In this document: positions 28,165-36,794 of the stretch, one piece after another
How positions within the stretch are numbered: the first letter of the stretch is position 1
Layout: each line of letters opens with the position of its first letter
DNA from: Arenibacter palladensis
GTDB lineage: Bacteria > Bacteroidota > Bacteroidia > Flavobacteriales > Flavobacteriaceae
NCBI RefSeq assembly: GCF_900129275.1
Contig: NZ_FQUX01000003.1
Location: forward strand, 372,001-436,000
DNA: 64,000 nucleotides
Direction: 5' to 3'
Program-made: the position numbers and the translations under genes
Notes under the pieces: generated by a model
Told to the model about the DNA's origin: nothing
The model's database searches: none
Seen by the model: only the letters and a program-made list of their open reading frames with translations

Positions 28165-28228
28165 CCGACAAATTTATCAACCTTTAATTACATATCTTTG
28201 CCTACCTACTTTATCTTTGCATTAGGTT

Positions 28229-29137
28229 ATGGTTAAAAAAATATTATACGGACTTCTTAAGAAATTTAAATTTCTACCCCAGAAGACCTTCATTAAAATA
28301 TACTACGAATATTATTCGGGCAAGAAATTGGATCTCGACAATCCGGTTGAATTTTACGAAAAGATATCTTGGTACAAAGTTTTTTTTAGACCTAAAATAT
28401 TAAATCAGCTGGTAGACAAATATGCTGTTAAGGCCTATGTGGAAGATAAAATTGGTAAACAATATTTAAATGAAACCTTGGCGGTATATGATAGAAGTTC
28501 CGAAGTGGATTTTGACAAATTGCCGGATCAATTTGTTATTAAGGGGGTCCATGGCTACCATTTCAACCTAATTGTTAAGGACAAAAAAAAACTGAACAAA
28601 ATCAAATCGAGATATTTACTCAAGAAATGGATGTCCAAGAACCAATACTATAGGGGTGGTAAAGAATGGGCCTATAAAGATGTTAAGCCCAGATTAATAG
28701 CCGAAAAATACCTGGAAGAAATGGGGAAAGAGGTCTTAAACGACTACAAGTTCTTTTGCTTTGATGGCAGCCCTAAATTTGTACAGATCGATATAGATAG
28801 AGGTTCAAAAAACTCTAGATGTTACTACGATATGGAGTGGAACAAACTAGACCTGTACACCCAAAAGATTCCTTACTATGAAGGTGAAATTGATAGGCCT
28901 GAAAATTTTGGGGAAATGAAAATAGTAGCCCAAAAATTAGCCGCTAACCTTCCGTTTACGAGGGTAGATCTTTATTCCATACAAGGAAAAACATTATTTG
29001 GTGAAATGACCTTTTATCCCTCCGATGCCAGGAATAGCTTTTTACCAGAAAAATACAACAAAATAATTGGTGATTACTTTGTTCTACCAGAGATTCCAAA
29101 AGGACAAAAATATATAACAAGTCTAGTTACGGACTAG
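28229..29137 (+). CDS. TupA-like ATP-grasp protein
   Basis: A 302-residue soluble protein of the TupA-like ATP-grasp type found in capsule and teichuronopeptide loci. Recognisable parts: VEFYEKISWYKVFFRPKIL near the N-terminus, DKYAVKAYVEDKIG, the nucleotide-contact QFVIKGVHGYH, RLIAEKYLEEMG, DYKFFCFDGSPKFVQID, and the C-terminal RVDLYSIQGKTLFGEMTFYPS with acidic and polar metal ligands. Relatives such as TupA are thought to ligate amino acids (e.g. glutamate) to a glycan, so amidation or amino-acid decoration of the polymer is plausible but unproven. Two TAnnTTTG-like elements precede it, the nearer at 28212-28219, only 9 bases from the ATG. Confidence 0.88.
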   Translation: MVKKILYGLLKKFKFLPQKTFIKIYYEYYSGKKLDLDNPVEFYEKISWYKVFFRPKILNQLVDKYAVKAYVEDKIGKQYLNETLAVYDRSSEVDFDKLPDQFVIKGVHGYHFNLIVKDKKKLNKIKSRYLLKKWMSKNQYYRGGKEWAYKDVKPRLIAEKYLEEMGKEVLNDYKFFCFDGSPKFVQIDIDRGSKNSRCYYDMEWNKLDLYTQKIPYYEGEIDRPENFGEMKIVAQKLAANLPFTRVDLYSIQGKTLFGEMTFYPSDARNSFLPEKYNKIIGDYFVLPEIPKGQKYITSLVTD

Positions 29138-29155
29138 CATTTAACGAAAAAACTC

Positions 29156-29842
29156 ATGAAAATTGTCATTTTAGCAGCGGGTATTGGATCAAGACTTGGA
29201 AACCCATTTCCTAAACCTTTGACACCTTTAAAAAATGGAAAATGTATTATGGAGATGCAGGTCAACAATTTGGAAGAAACCTTTGATATAGACGATATTA
29301 ACGTTGTTGTTGGTTTTAAAAAAGACCTAATAATGGAACGCTTTCCGGAACTCACCTATATATACAACCCATTTTTTGATCAGACCAATACTTCCAAAAG
29401 TCTTTTAAAAGCCCTAAGAAAAAACAGGGACAAATCCGTGCTTTGGCTAAATGGCGATGTTGTTTTTGATGTAAGTCTCCTATCCGTCCTAATACCCTAC
29501 ATTAATAAAAATCAATCATTCGTAGCCGTAAACACCAGTAAGGTGGCAGATGAAGAGGTAAAGTACACATTAAAGGATAATTATATTGATAAATTGTCCA
29601 AGACGGTGAAAAATGGACTTGGTGAAGCAGTAGGTATTAACTTCATTGCTGCCAAGGATATAAAAAGTTTTATCACTAGACTTGAGGAATGTGATGACAA
29701 TGATTATTTTGAAAGAGGTCTGGAGCTGGCCATAGAAAAAGACGACCTTAAAATTAGTGCCGTGGACATTTCCGATTACAATTGTATGGAAGTTGATTTT
29801 AAGGAAGATTTGGAAAATGCCAATACCCTATTTCGCAAATGA
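29156..29842 (+). CDS. LicC-like sugar-phosphate/choline-phosphate nucleotidyltransferase
   Basis: A 228-residue nucleotidyltransferase of the GlmU/RfbA fold. The signature VILAAGIGSRLGNPFPKPLTP binds the nucleotide, with the PKPL lysine; WLNGDVVFD carries the metal Asp; the C-terminal NCMEVDFKEDLENA matches LicC-type ends (EID...DL). LicC makes CDP-choline from choline phosphate, and similar small members make other NDP derivatives. It starts 18 bases after the ATP-grasp gene, and its stop overlaps the next start (ATGA), so product and user are probably coupled. Substrate could be choline phosphate, another phospho-alcohol or a sugar phosphate. Confidence 0.88.
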   Translation: MKIVILAAGIGSRLGNPFPKPLTPLKNGKCIMEMQVNNLEETFDIDDINVVVGFKKDLIMERFPELTYIYNPFFDQTNTSKSLLKALRKNRDKSVLWLNGDVVFDVSLLSVLIPYINKNQSFVAVNTSKVADEEVKYTLKDNYIDKLSKTVKNGLGEAVGINFIAAKDIKSFITRLEECDDNDYFERGLELAIEKDDLKISAVDISDYNCMEVDFKEDLENANTLFRK

Positions 29843-31662
29843 AAGTAATTTTATTTTGCCAAAATGCATATGCCTTTGGCATCCTTGCTCCCATCCGGGA
29901 TGTACTTCAGGAACAGGGACATGATTTTCTTTGGTATATTTCTGGTAAACTCTTGGTTAATTTTCCATATAAAAATGAGGATTACACCCTTAGTACTTTA
30001 GATTTACAACTGTATAAAAGCGATGCCATTTATGTGCCTGGAAACGAAGTACCCTATTATATCCGGGGGCTAAAAGTCCAAGTTTTTCATGGACTTGCAG
30101 GTGAAAAAAAAGGACATTTCAGGATACGGCACTACTTTGATCTTTATCTTACCCAAGGCCCCTATTTCACTGATAAATTCAATGAGCTAAAAAAAGTACA
30201 CGATAATTTTGATGTGATAGAGACAGGGTGGCCAAAATTGGATGTCTACAGCACGGAAAAAAACAAATATGATTTTGAAAAGAAAGCCATTTTGCAGCAG
30301 TTCAACACGGATAAAATTGTTCTTTACGCCCCTACCTTCTCCCCTAGCCTAACTTCTGCCCCATATCTATTAAAGGAAATAAGAAACCTTGCCGAGACTA
30401 CGGGATACGTAATCTTTATAAAGTTCCATGACCTCATGGACCAAAAATGGATAAAGGAATACAAAAGGCTGTCCAATGAAATTCACAATGTAATTTTCAA
30501 AGAGGACAAAAACATTATTAAATCGCTCTTACAGGCAGATATATTGGTTAGCGACACCTCATCCGTAATATACGAATTCATTCTCTTGAACAAACCAGTA
30601 ATATCCTTCAAGAATATTGCCGAAAAGGTGTTGTGGGACAACTCAAAAACTTATAGTGGTCTTACCGAGAAAGTTTTGGACAATTTTCACTTGGATCCCC
30701 ACGCTGCGGAAAGAGCATACATAAATATGCAATTTCACCCATATCAAGATGGAAAGTCTGCAGTTCGCATGGTAAACGCAGTTAAAGAATATATTGAAAT
30801 ACATGGGGTGCCGGAAGAAAGAAAACTATCCCTAGCAAGAAGGCTTAAAATTAATTCCATGTTCGGAAAACCAACCAAGAATCCCTTTGTTGGTGAAAAA
30901 ATAAATAAAATCTCTGCAATTCTCATTACCTACAATGAGGATATCCATATCAATGCTGTTTTGGAAAATGTAAAGTTTGCAGACGAGATTATCGTAGTGG
31001 ATTCCTTTAGCACGGATGGCACAATCGAAAAAATCAAAGAGCATCCTGAGGTTAAATTAATCCAGCGGCCATTTGTAAACTATACAGACCAAAAATCCTA
31101 TGCCTTAGAGCAGGCAACCAATGATTGGGTACTTTTCCTTGATGCCGATGAACGAGTTCCAGATGGACTAAGAAATGAAATCTTGGAAACCGTAAATTCC
31201 TCCAATCCAACGGCAGATGCCTATTATTTTTACCGAACCTTTATGTTCAAAAATAAGGTTTTGCGCTTTAGTGGTTGGCAAAGGGATAAAAATTATAGAC
31301 TGTTCAAAAAAAGTAAGGTTCATTTTACGCAGGATAGGATAGTACACGAAACATTGGTTGTGGACGGACAGTCTGAGGTACTTAAAAACAAACTAATCCA
31401 TTACTCCTATAAGGATTATGAAGACTACAAGGGCAAAATGATAAAGTATGGACAAATGAAGGCGGTAGAGGAACTTAAAAAGGATTATGACCCCAACTTC
31501 TACCACTTTGTATTTCGCCCATTTTACAAATTTTTCAATCATTATATTCTACGATTCGGAATACTCGACGGAAAAAAAGGGCTAATCATATGTTATCTTA
31601 ACGCATTGGGAGTATATTCCCGATACAAGGAACTAAAGAGATTAAGAAATTTAAGACAATAA
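29839..31662 (+). CDS. Fusion: CDP-glycerol glycerophosphotransferase-like domain plus WaaE-like GT2 domain
   Basis: A 607-residue two-domain protein. Residues about 1-340 match the TagB/TagF group: an N-terminal Rossmann part, QVFHGLAGEKKG with the catalytic-type His, YAPTFSPSL, FIKFHDLM with a second His, and ILVSDTSSVIYEFILLNKP, which in TagF binds the CDP-glycerol. After a linker (about 340-355), residues 358-607 form a full GT2 domain (ISAILITYNED, IIVVDSFSTDGT, FLDADER, FFNHYILRFGILDGKKG) closely similar to the gene at 26564. The predicted product adds a sugar and a phospho-glycerol-type group in one polypeptide. No membrane segment is visible. It overlaps the LicC-like gene by 4 bases and ends 5 bases before sua5. 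Confidence 0.88.
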   Translation: MKVILFCQNAYAFGILAPIRDVLQEQGHDFLWYISGKLLVNFPYKNEDYTLSTLDLQLYKSDAIYVPGNEVPYYIRGLKVQVFHGLAGEKKGHFRIRHYFDLYLTQGPYFTDKFNELKKVHDNFDVIETGWPKLDVYSTEKNKYDFEKKAILQQFNTDKIVLYAPTFSPSLTSAPYLLKEIRNLAETTGYVIFIKFHDLMDQKWIKEYKRLSNEIHNVIFKEDKNIIKSLLQADILVSDTSSVIYEFILLNKPVISFKNIAEKVLWDNSKTYSGLTEKVLDNFHLDPHAAERAYINMQFHPYQDGKSAVRMVNAVKEYIEIHGVPEERKLSLARRLKINSMFGKPTKNPFVGEKINKISAILITYNEDIHINAVLENVKFADEIIVVDSFSTDGTIEKIKEHPEVKLIQRPFVNYTDQKSYALEQATNDWVLFLDADERVPDGLRNEILETVNSSNPTADAYYFYRTFMFKNKVLRFSGWQRDKNYRLFKKSKVHFTQDRIVHETLVVDGQSEVLKNKLIHYSYKDYEDYKGKMIKYGQMKAVEELKKDYDPNFYHFVFRPFYKFFNHYILRFGILDGKKGLIICYLNALGVYSRYKELKRLRNLRQ

Positions 31663-31667
31663 GTGTT

Positions 31668-32237
31668 ATGAAAGATTTGCTTTCCGAGGTAAACAAATGC
31701 TATGATATACTCACTAAAGGAGGCCTAATATTGTACCCTACGGATACCGTTTGGGGAATTGGCTGTGATGCCACAAATGCAGCAGCCGTAGAAAAAATTT
31801 ATAAACTAAAGCAAAGATCCAATTCCAAGACAATGATCTGTTTGGTGGCCAATGATTTCATGCTGGAACAGCATGTTGAGAAAGTACCGGAACTGGCTTA
31901 TGACATTATAGATCTTGCCACCAAGCCCACCACCATTGTCTATGAATCCCCTAAAGGGGTGGCAGCAAATTTAATCGCCAATGACAATACTTTGGCCATT
32001 AGGGTAGCTAAAGATCAATTTTGCCAGTATCTAATTAAGAAATTTAAGAAACCTATCGTATCTACCTCTGCAAATATAGCAGGACAACCAACACCCACCG
32101 GATTTAAAGAAATAGCTGATGAGATTTTAAAAGGTGTGGACTATGTAGTAAATTTGGACCGCGATAAAATTAACAGCACCCCATCTTCCATTATTATGCT
32201 CGGTAATGATGGTACCGTAAAAGTGATCCGAGAATAA
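31668..32237 (+). CDS. L-threonylcarbamoyladenylate synthase (Sua5/YrdC)
   Basis: A 189-residue cytosolic enzyme making threonylcarbamoyl-AMP from Thr, bicarbonate and ATP for the t6A37 modification of ANN-reading tRNAs. Family motifs: [32 protein letters not shown] (KxR...SK nucleotide site), [11 protein letters not shown] and [18 protein letters not shown]. The length is that of the short YrdC form without the extra Sua5 domain. It starts 5 bases after the glycan fusion gene and is followed by cca at 2 bases, making an unusual transcript of surface-glycan and tRNA genes. Confidence 0.95.
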   Translation: MKDLLSEVNKCYDILTKGGLILYPTDTVWGIGCDATNAAAVEKIYKLKQRSNSKTMICLVANDFMLEQHVEKVPELAYDIIDLATKPTTIVYESPKGVAANLIANDNTLAIRVAKDQFCQYLIKKFKKPIVSTSANIAGQPTPTGFKEIADEILKGVDYVVNLDRDKINSTPSSIIMLGNDGTVKVIRE

Positions 32238-32239
32238 GA

Positions 32240-33664
32240 ATGACGAATAGAAACCACGAAGAGGCCTTAAATAACCCAATATTTTCTACCATTTCAGATG
32301 CCGCCAAGGAACTTTCATTGGATTCATATGTCATTGGAGGATTTGTAAGGGATTATTTGCTGCAAAAGGGAACCCCAAAAGATATTGACATCGTTGCTAT
32401 TGGCAGTGGAATAGAATTGGCCAAATTAGTCGCCAAGAAATTACCAGGAAGTTCGGAGGTAAGTATTTTTAAAAATTTTGGAACCGCAATGATCAAATTT
32501 CAGGATACTGAAATTGAATTTGTAGGGGCAAGAAAAGAAAGTTACCATAGGGACAGTAGAAAACCCGTTGTTGAAAACGGGAGTTTGGAAGATGATCAAA
32601 AAAGGCGAGATTTTACCATCAATGCCCTGGCCATTTCACTCAATGCCAAAGACTATGGGCAACTTTTAGACCCCTTTGACGGCATTGGGGATTTAAAAAG
32701 ACAATTGATCAGAACTCCATTGGACCCTGATATTACTTATTCCGACGATCCTTTGCGCATGATGCGCGCCATAAGGTTTGCCACACAGTTAAACTTTATC
32801 ATTCATCCTGAATCGTTACAGGCCATTGTAGACAACAAGGAAAGAATAAAAATCATTTCCAATGAACGCATCGTGGACGAATTGCATAAAATATTGGCCA
32901 GTAACAAACCTTCCATTGGATTCTCCTTGCTGCACGAAACTGGTCTTTTACCATTTATAATGCCGGAACTAGTGGCCTTGGAAGGCATTGAGGAAATAGA
33001 AGGGCAAAGACACAAGGACAATTTTTGGCATACCCTGGAAGTAGTTGATAATATTTCCGAAAATACGGATAATGTCTGGCTGCGCTGGGCTGCCCTTTTG
33101 CATGATATTGGCAAGGCCCCTACCAAAAAATTCGATAAAAAAATTGGGTGGACCTTCCATGCACACGAATTTGTAGGATCTAAAATGGTCTACAAACTTT
33201 TTAAGCGTCTTAGGTTGCCCTTGAACGAAAAAATGAAATTCGTTCAGAAAATGGTGCTTATGAGTTCCAGGCCCATAGTCCTTTCCGAAGATTTCGTAAC
33301 CGACTCTGCCGTTCGAAGGCTCATTTTTGATGCTGGCGAGCATGTAGAAGATTTAATGACCCTATGTGAGGCCGATATAACCACCAAGAACCCTAAAAAA
33401 CAAAAAAGGTATAGGAACAATTTTAAAATTGTCCGTCAAAAAATAGAGGAAGTCGAAGAACGGGACCATATAAGAAATTTTCAACCGCCCATTAGTGGGG
33501 AAGAAATTATGAAAACTTTCAACCTAAAACCATCCAAGGAAATAGGGATGATCAAGGAAGCCATTAAGGAAGCTATTCTGGAAGGTGATATTCCCAACGA
33601 ATACCATGCCGCCTACACCCTAATGTTACAAAAAGGAAAGGAAATGGGGCTCAAATCGGAATAA
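32240..33664 (+). CDS. cca: CCA-adding / tRNA nucleotidyltransferase with HD domain
   Basis: A 474-residue class II tRNA nucleotidyltransferase that builds or repairs the 3' CCA end of tRNAs. The head domain has [12 protein letters not shown] and the catalytic KDIDIVAIG (DxD); the template region reads [10 protein letters not shown], followed by [10 protein letters not shown] and [11 protein letters not shown] with the nucleotide-binding Asp and Arg residues. From about residue 255 an HD domain follows ([24 protein letters not shown]), which often has phosphohydrolase activity. Starts 2 bases after the yrdC stop. No hairpin terminator is obvious in the 264 bases after it. Confidence 0.95.
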   Translation: MTNRNHEEALNNPIFSTISDAAKELSLDSYVIGGFVRDYLLQKGTPKDIDIVAIGSGIELAKLVAKKLPGSSEVSIFKNFGTAMIKFQDTEIEFVGARKESYHRDSRKPVVENGSLEDDQKRRDFTINALAISLNAKDYGQLLDPFDGIGDLKRQLIRTPLDPDITYSDDPLRMMRAIRFATQLNFIIHPESLQAIVDNKERIKIISNERIVDELHKILASNKPSIGFSLLHETGLLPFIMPELVALEGIEEIEGQRHKDNFWHTLEVVDNISENTDNVWLRWAALLHDIGKAPTKKFDKKIGWTFHAHEFVGSKMVYKLFKRLRLPLNEKMKFVQKMVLMSSRPIVLSEDFVTDSAVRRLIFDAGEHVEDLMTLCEADITTKNPKKQKRYRNNFKIVRQKIEEVEERDHIRNFQPPISGEEIMKTFNLKPSKEIGMIKEAIKEAILEGDIPNEYHAAYTLMLQKGKEMGLKSE

Positions 33665-33928
33665 ACATACTCTGCTTTTGGTACGGGAACAAGAGTCCTA
33701 TTCCCCTAAGTATACAGATATAAACGTCAGGACAAGTACTAGATTCCCCAACCAAGTGTCGGGGTATTCCACTAGAGATCCCGAAAATAATGGGGGTTCG
33801 TTCTAGCATTGTAAATTAATGACCCTACAGCTTTTGGAATACGGGTCCAACTAATAAATTACCCTTAACCTTAGCTCTTTTTTTAAGAAAAGAGTGGTAA
33901 TTTTGCAGGACTCTTTTCAAACATCCAA

Positions 33929-34963
33929 ATGCAAAAAAAATTTACAAAAATCGCCAAGATCAGTCTAGTTTTGGTTTACTTGGTAATTGTGGCCGGTGCA
34001 GTGGTAAGAATGACAGGTAGCGGCATGGGATGCCCGGATTGGCCCAAATGTTTCGGTTATTATATACCCCCTACAGATATTGCGGAATTGCAATGGCAGC
34101 CTGAAAGGGAATTCAAAAAGGGTCAGGTTATCATAGTAGATGAAGCCTTATGGGTAGCAAAAGAAAACTTTAGTACCACCTCTGCCTATGATGTCAACAA
34201 TTGGGCTCCTTACACCAAACATGACTACGCTATTTTTAACCCTTTCCATACATGGACCGAATTCATCAATAGGCTATTCGGCGCATTGGCCGGACTGGGA
34301 ACCCTTATAATGGCCATAGCCTCTTTTGCTTATTGGAAAAAACAAAAATCTATCACCATACTTTCATGGGTCGTAGTATTCGCTATGGGTTTCCAAGCAT
34401 GGTTAGGCGCTACCGTTGTTTATTCTGTTTTGGCTCCGGCCAAAATAACTATCCACATGGTCATGGCCCTATTTATCGTAGCTCTTATCCTATATTTGAT
34501 TGAAGCCACGAACAATACCAGCAAATCTTTAAAACCCGATAAAATAACTAGAAACCTTATCATCTTTGTTCTTTTTACCACCTTGGTTCAAGTGGTGTTG
34601 GGCACCCAAGTAAGACAATTTGTAGATGTACAAACCGACCTTTATGGTGAAGATGCCCCCAACCTATGGCTCAGTAATGCAACCTTATCATTTTACATCC
34701 ACCGTTCTTTTTCTATAATCGTGGTCCTTTTGAACTTGGCCCTTGCCATAAGAATCTATAAATTAAACCTTGGTTACTCAAAAATTAATTGGGTATTGGC
34801 GATTTTACTTCTGGAGGTAATTTCCGGGATGGCCATGTACTATCTGGATTTTCCTTTTGCCTCCCAGCCATTACATCTTGTGTTTGCTTCGGTTTTATTT
34901 GGTTTTCAATTCTATTTGGTTTTGGAAGCTCTAAATGCTTTTAAAACCATGAAAACTTTGTAA
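33929..34963 (+). CDS. ctaA: Heme A synthase (COX15/CtaA)
   Basis: A 344-residue inner-membrane enzyme with about eight membrane segments that oxidises the C8 methyl of heme O to give heme A for cytochrome c oxidase. The N-terminal phrase VVRMTGSGMGCPDWPKCFG is a strong family signature, and heme-ligand histidines appear in FHTWTEFINRLFG, ITIHMVMALF, FYIHRSFSI and QPLHLVFA. A TAATTTTG -7-type element at 33898-33905 is well placed before the ATG. The stop overlaps a further TAACTTTG element (34961-34968) that may serve the next gene. Confidence 0.95.
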   Translation: MQKKFTKIAKISLVLVYLVIVAGAVVRMTGSGMGCPDWPKCFGYYIPPTDIAELQWQPEREFKKGQVIIVDEALWVAKENFSTTSAYDVNNWAPYTKHDYAIFNPFHTWTEFINRLFGALAGLGTLIMAIASFAYWKKQKSITILSWVVVFAMGFQAWLGATVVYSVLAPAKITIHMVMALFIVALILYLIEATNNTSKSLKPDKITRNLIIFVLFTTLVQVVLGTQVRQFVDVQTDLYGEDAPNLWLSNATLSFYIHRSFSIIVVLLNLALAIRIYKLNLGYSKINWVLAILLLEVISGMAMYYLDFPFASQPLHLVFASVLFGFQFYLVLEALNAFKTMKTL

Positions 34964-34989
34964 CTTTGCCACCACAAAAAAAGGACCCA

Positions 34990-35487
34990 ATGATATATAA
35001 AATAAGGATAATTTTAGATGCAGAGGAAGATATTTTTAGGGATATAGAAATAGAGGACAGCAATTCTATGGAAGACCTTCACAATGCCATTACTCAAGCC
35101 TTTGGCTTCTTGGGTAATGAAATGGCCTCATTTTACACCTGTGATGAGGAGTGGAGACAAGATGAGGAAATTGCCTTATTTGACATGAGTGAAAATGGCT
35201 CTGATGTGCGTTTAATGAATGAGATTCAATTGCAGGATATTCTTACGGAGCATTCTCCCAAGCTTATTTACGTTTATGACTTTTTAAGTATGTGGACCTT
35301 CTTCGTTGAATTGGCGGACATCGTGGAAAAAGTAGATGCACAGACCTATCCCAATACCCTTTTCAGCTTTGGTGAAATACCGGACTCCCCACCTGAAAAA
35401 AAGTTTGAAGCGGATGAAAATGAATTCGATTTTGACAATACCCTTGACAATTACGAGGATTTGGATTTTGATGAAAACTGGAACTAA
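34990..35487 (+). CDS. pRiA4b ORF-3-like (PF07929-type) protein
   Basis: A 165-residue soluble protein. I set the start at the ATG at 34990 (MIYKIRIILDAEEDIFRDI), not the upstream TTG at 34966. The N-terminal half matches the plasmid pRiA4b ORF-3-like fold: IYKIRIIL, MEDLHNAITQAFGF, MASFYTCDEEW and FLSMWTFFVEL. Such domains are also annotated as IS1096 TnpR-like, but here no transposon surrounds it. The C-terminal 40 residues are extremely acidic (Asp/Glu/Asn-rich), like a flexible tail. Function unknown. It follows ctaA by 26 bases. Confidence 0.82.
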   Translation: MIYKIRIILDAEEDIFRDIEIEDSNSMEDLHNAITQAFGFLGNEMASFYTCDEEWRQDEEIALFDMSENGSDVRLMNEIQLQDILTEHSPKLIYVYDFLSMWTFFVELADIVEKVDAQTYPNTLFSFGEIPDSPPEKKFEADENEFDFDNTLDNYEDLDFDENWN

Positions 35488-35612
35488 AAATTCCAATAGC
35501 GGCAAATTAAATGTAGTATCACATTAGTATTGGTCAAATTCAGAAATTGATCAAATTAAAGCTTCAGCAGAACTTTAATTACAAAATAACCCTTAAACAT
35601 TTTTCATTATCC

Positions 35613-36671
35613 ATGATCAACTTATACCCTACCCAAATTGAAACTATTTCCATACATCGTGTGGGAAATAAAAATAAAAGTGAAGGTATCTTTCTATCGG
35701 AAGAACCATTTTCACTTAACGATGAAACTACGGGGCTTTTAAAGGAATATTTCTTTAAACCGTTTAGGGAAAAGGAGGAGAATTACTATTATTTTTCACA
35801 TGAATCCGATGTTGAATTTAACGAGGTATACAAAATCGTTTCCGATATTTTTAATGACCCCAGTAGCCTTCACGCCAATTCAAAAAAAATAGCGACCCAA
35901 TTATTCGACCAATCCAACCATCCACACATCAAAAGCGGTGAAGTTTATGTTGCCTATCTTACGGATCTAATGTTGGATAATGTAAAGGTGAATGCCGTTG
36001 GTATATTCAAAAGCGAGCTTAAACACGATTTCCTGCAATTTCAGGAAAAGGGAAATAGCTTGGATATTTTGGTACAGCAGGGCATCAATATTAATAAATT
36101 GGACAAGGGCTGCCTTATTTTCAACACCGATAAGGAAGATGGGTACAAAGTTCTTTCTGTGGACAGCAATCGCTACGATACCAAATACTGGTTGGAAAAT
36201 TTTTTAGGGGTAGATGCCTTATCCGATGATAACTTTAAGACAAAAAACTATTTAAAATTCTGCCAGAACTTTGCCAAGGATGTGGTTTTGCCTGCGGAGG
36301 ACAAACAGCAAGAAGTGTTGTTTATGAACAGGGCCGTGAATCATTTTGCCAAAAACGACTCTTTTGAAGAGACAAATTTCTTGAACGAGGTTATGGAGAA
36401 CCCGGAATTGATACCAGAATTTAAGCACTATAAAGTAGAAAAAGGGCCGAAGTACAGTATCGAGGATGTCTCAACTTTTGACATTGCCAACAAAGCGGTT
36501 TCCGATGCCAGAAAAAAAATTAAGAACGTCATTAACCTGGACACCAATATCCAGATAAAACTTGATTTTATCAATCCGGAATCGGCCCAAAAATTTGTGG
36601 AAAAAGGCTGGGACGAAGAACGCCAAATGTACTACTACCTAGTCTACTTCAATAAGGAACAGAAAAGTTAG
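35613..36671 (+). CDS. NdpA-family nucleoid-associated protein
   Basis: A 352-residue soluble protein of the 37-kDa nucleoid-associated (NdpA/YejK) family. The start is placed at the ATG at 35613 (MINLYPTQIETISIHRVG), because the family's conserved region begins here; an upstream TTG would add 22 unsupported residues. Typical phrases are EVYVAYLTDLML, VNAVGIFKSE, KGCLIFNTDKEDGYKVLSVD and YWLENFLGVDAL, with a C-terminal domain from about 250. The E. coli relative binds the nucleoid; molecular role is otherwise unclear. A strong hairpin terminator follows at 36715. Confidence 0.88.
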   Translation: MINLYPTQIETISIHRVGNKNKSEGIFLSEEPFSLNDETTGLLKEYFFKPFREKEENYYYFSHESDVEFNEVYKIVSDIFNDPSSLHANSKKIATQLFDQSNHPHIKSGEVYVAYLTDLMLDNVKVNAVGIFKSELKHDFLQFQEKGNSLDILVQQGININKLDKGCLIFNTDKEDGYKVLSVDSNRYDTKYWLENFLGVDALSDDNFKTKNYLKFCQNFAKDVVLPAEDKQQEVLFMNRAVNHFAKNDSFEETNFLNEVMENPELIPEFKHYKVEKGPKYSIEDVSTFDIANKAVSDARKKIKNVINLDTNIQIKLDFINPESAQKFVEKGWDEERQMYYYLVYFNKEQKS

Positions 36672-36714
36672 AAATATCCATGAATTAAATGGATACCATG
36701 AATTATGAATAATC

Positions 36715-36750
36715 AAGGCCGAAGTTATATGCTTCGGCCTTGTCTTTTTT
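36715..36750 (+). terminator. Rho-independent terminator after the NdpA-like gene
   Basis: A perfect 10-base stem (36715-36724 with 36732-36741), 7-base loop, then GTCTTTTTT. It is 43 bases after the stop. A weaker ATCCAT/ATGGAT hairpin lies just before it (36675-36693). Confidence 0.92.
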
Positions 36751-36794
36751 AGTATTGTTATTAGGATGATCCTAGAAAATCGAATTTGCCAACC

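Noticed and set aside
34990..35487. pRiA4b ORF-3/TnpR-like protein as evidence of a mobile element.
   Set aside because: There are no inverted repeats, transposase or target duplications nearby; the domain is common in ordinary chromosomal genes.
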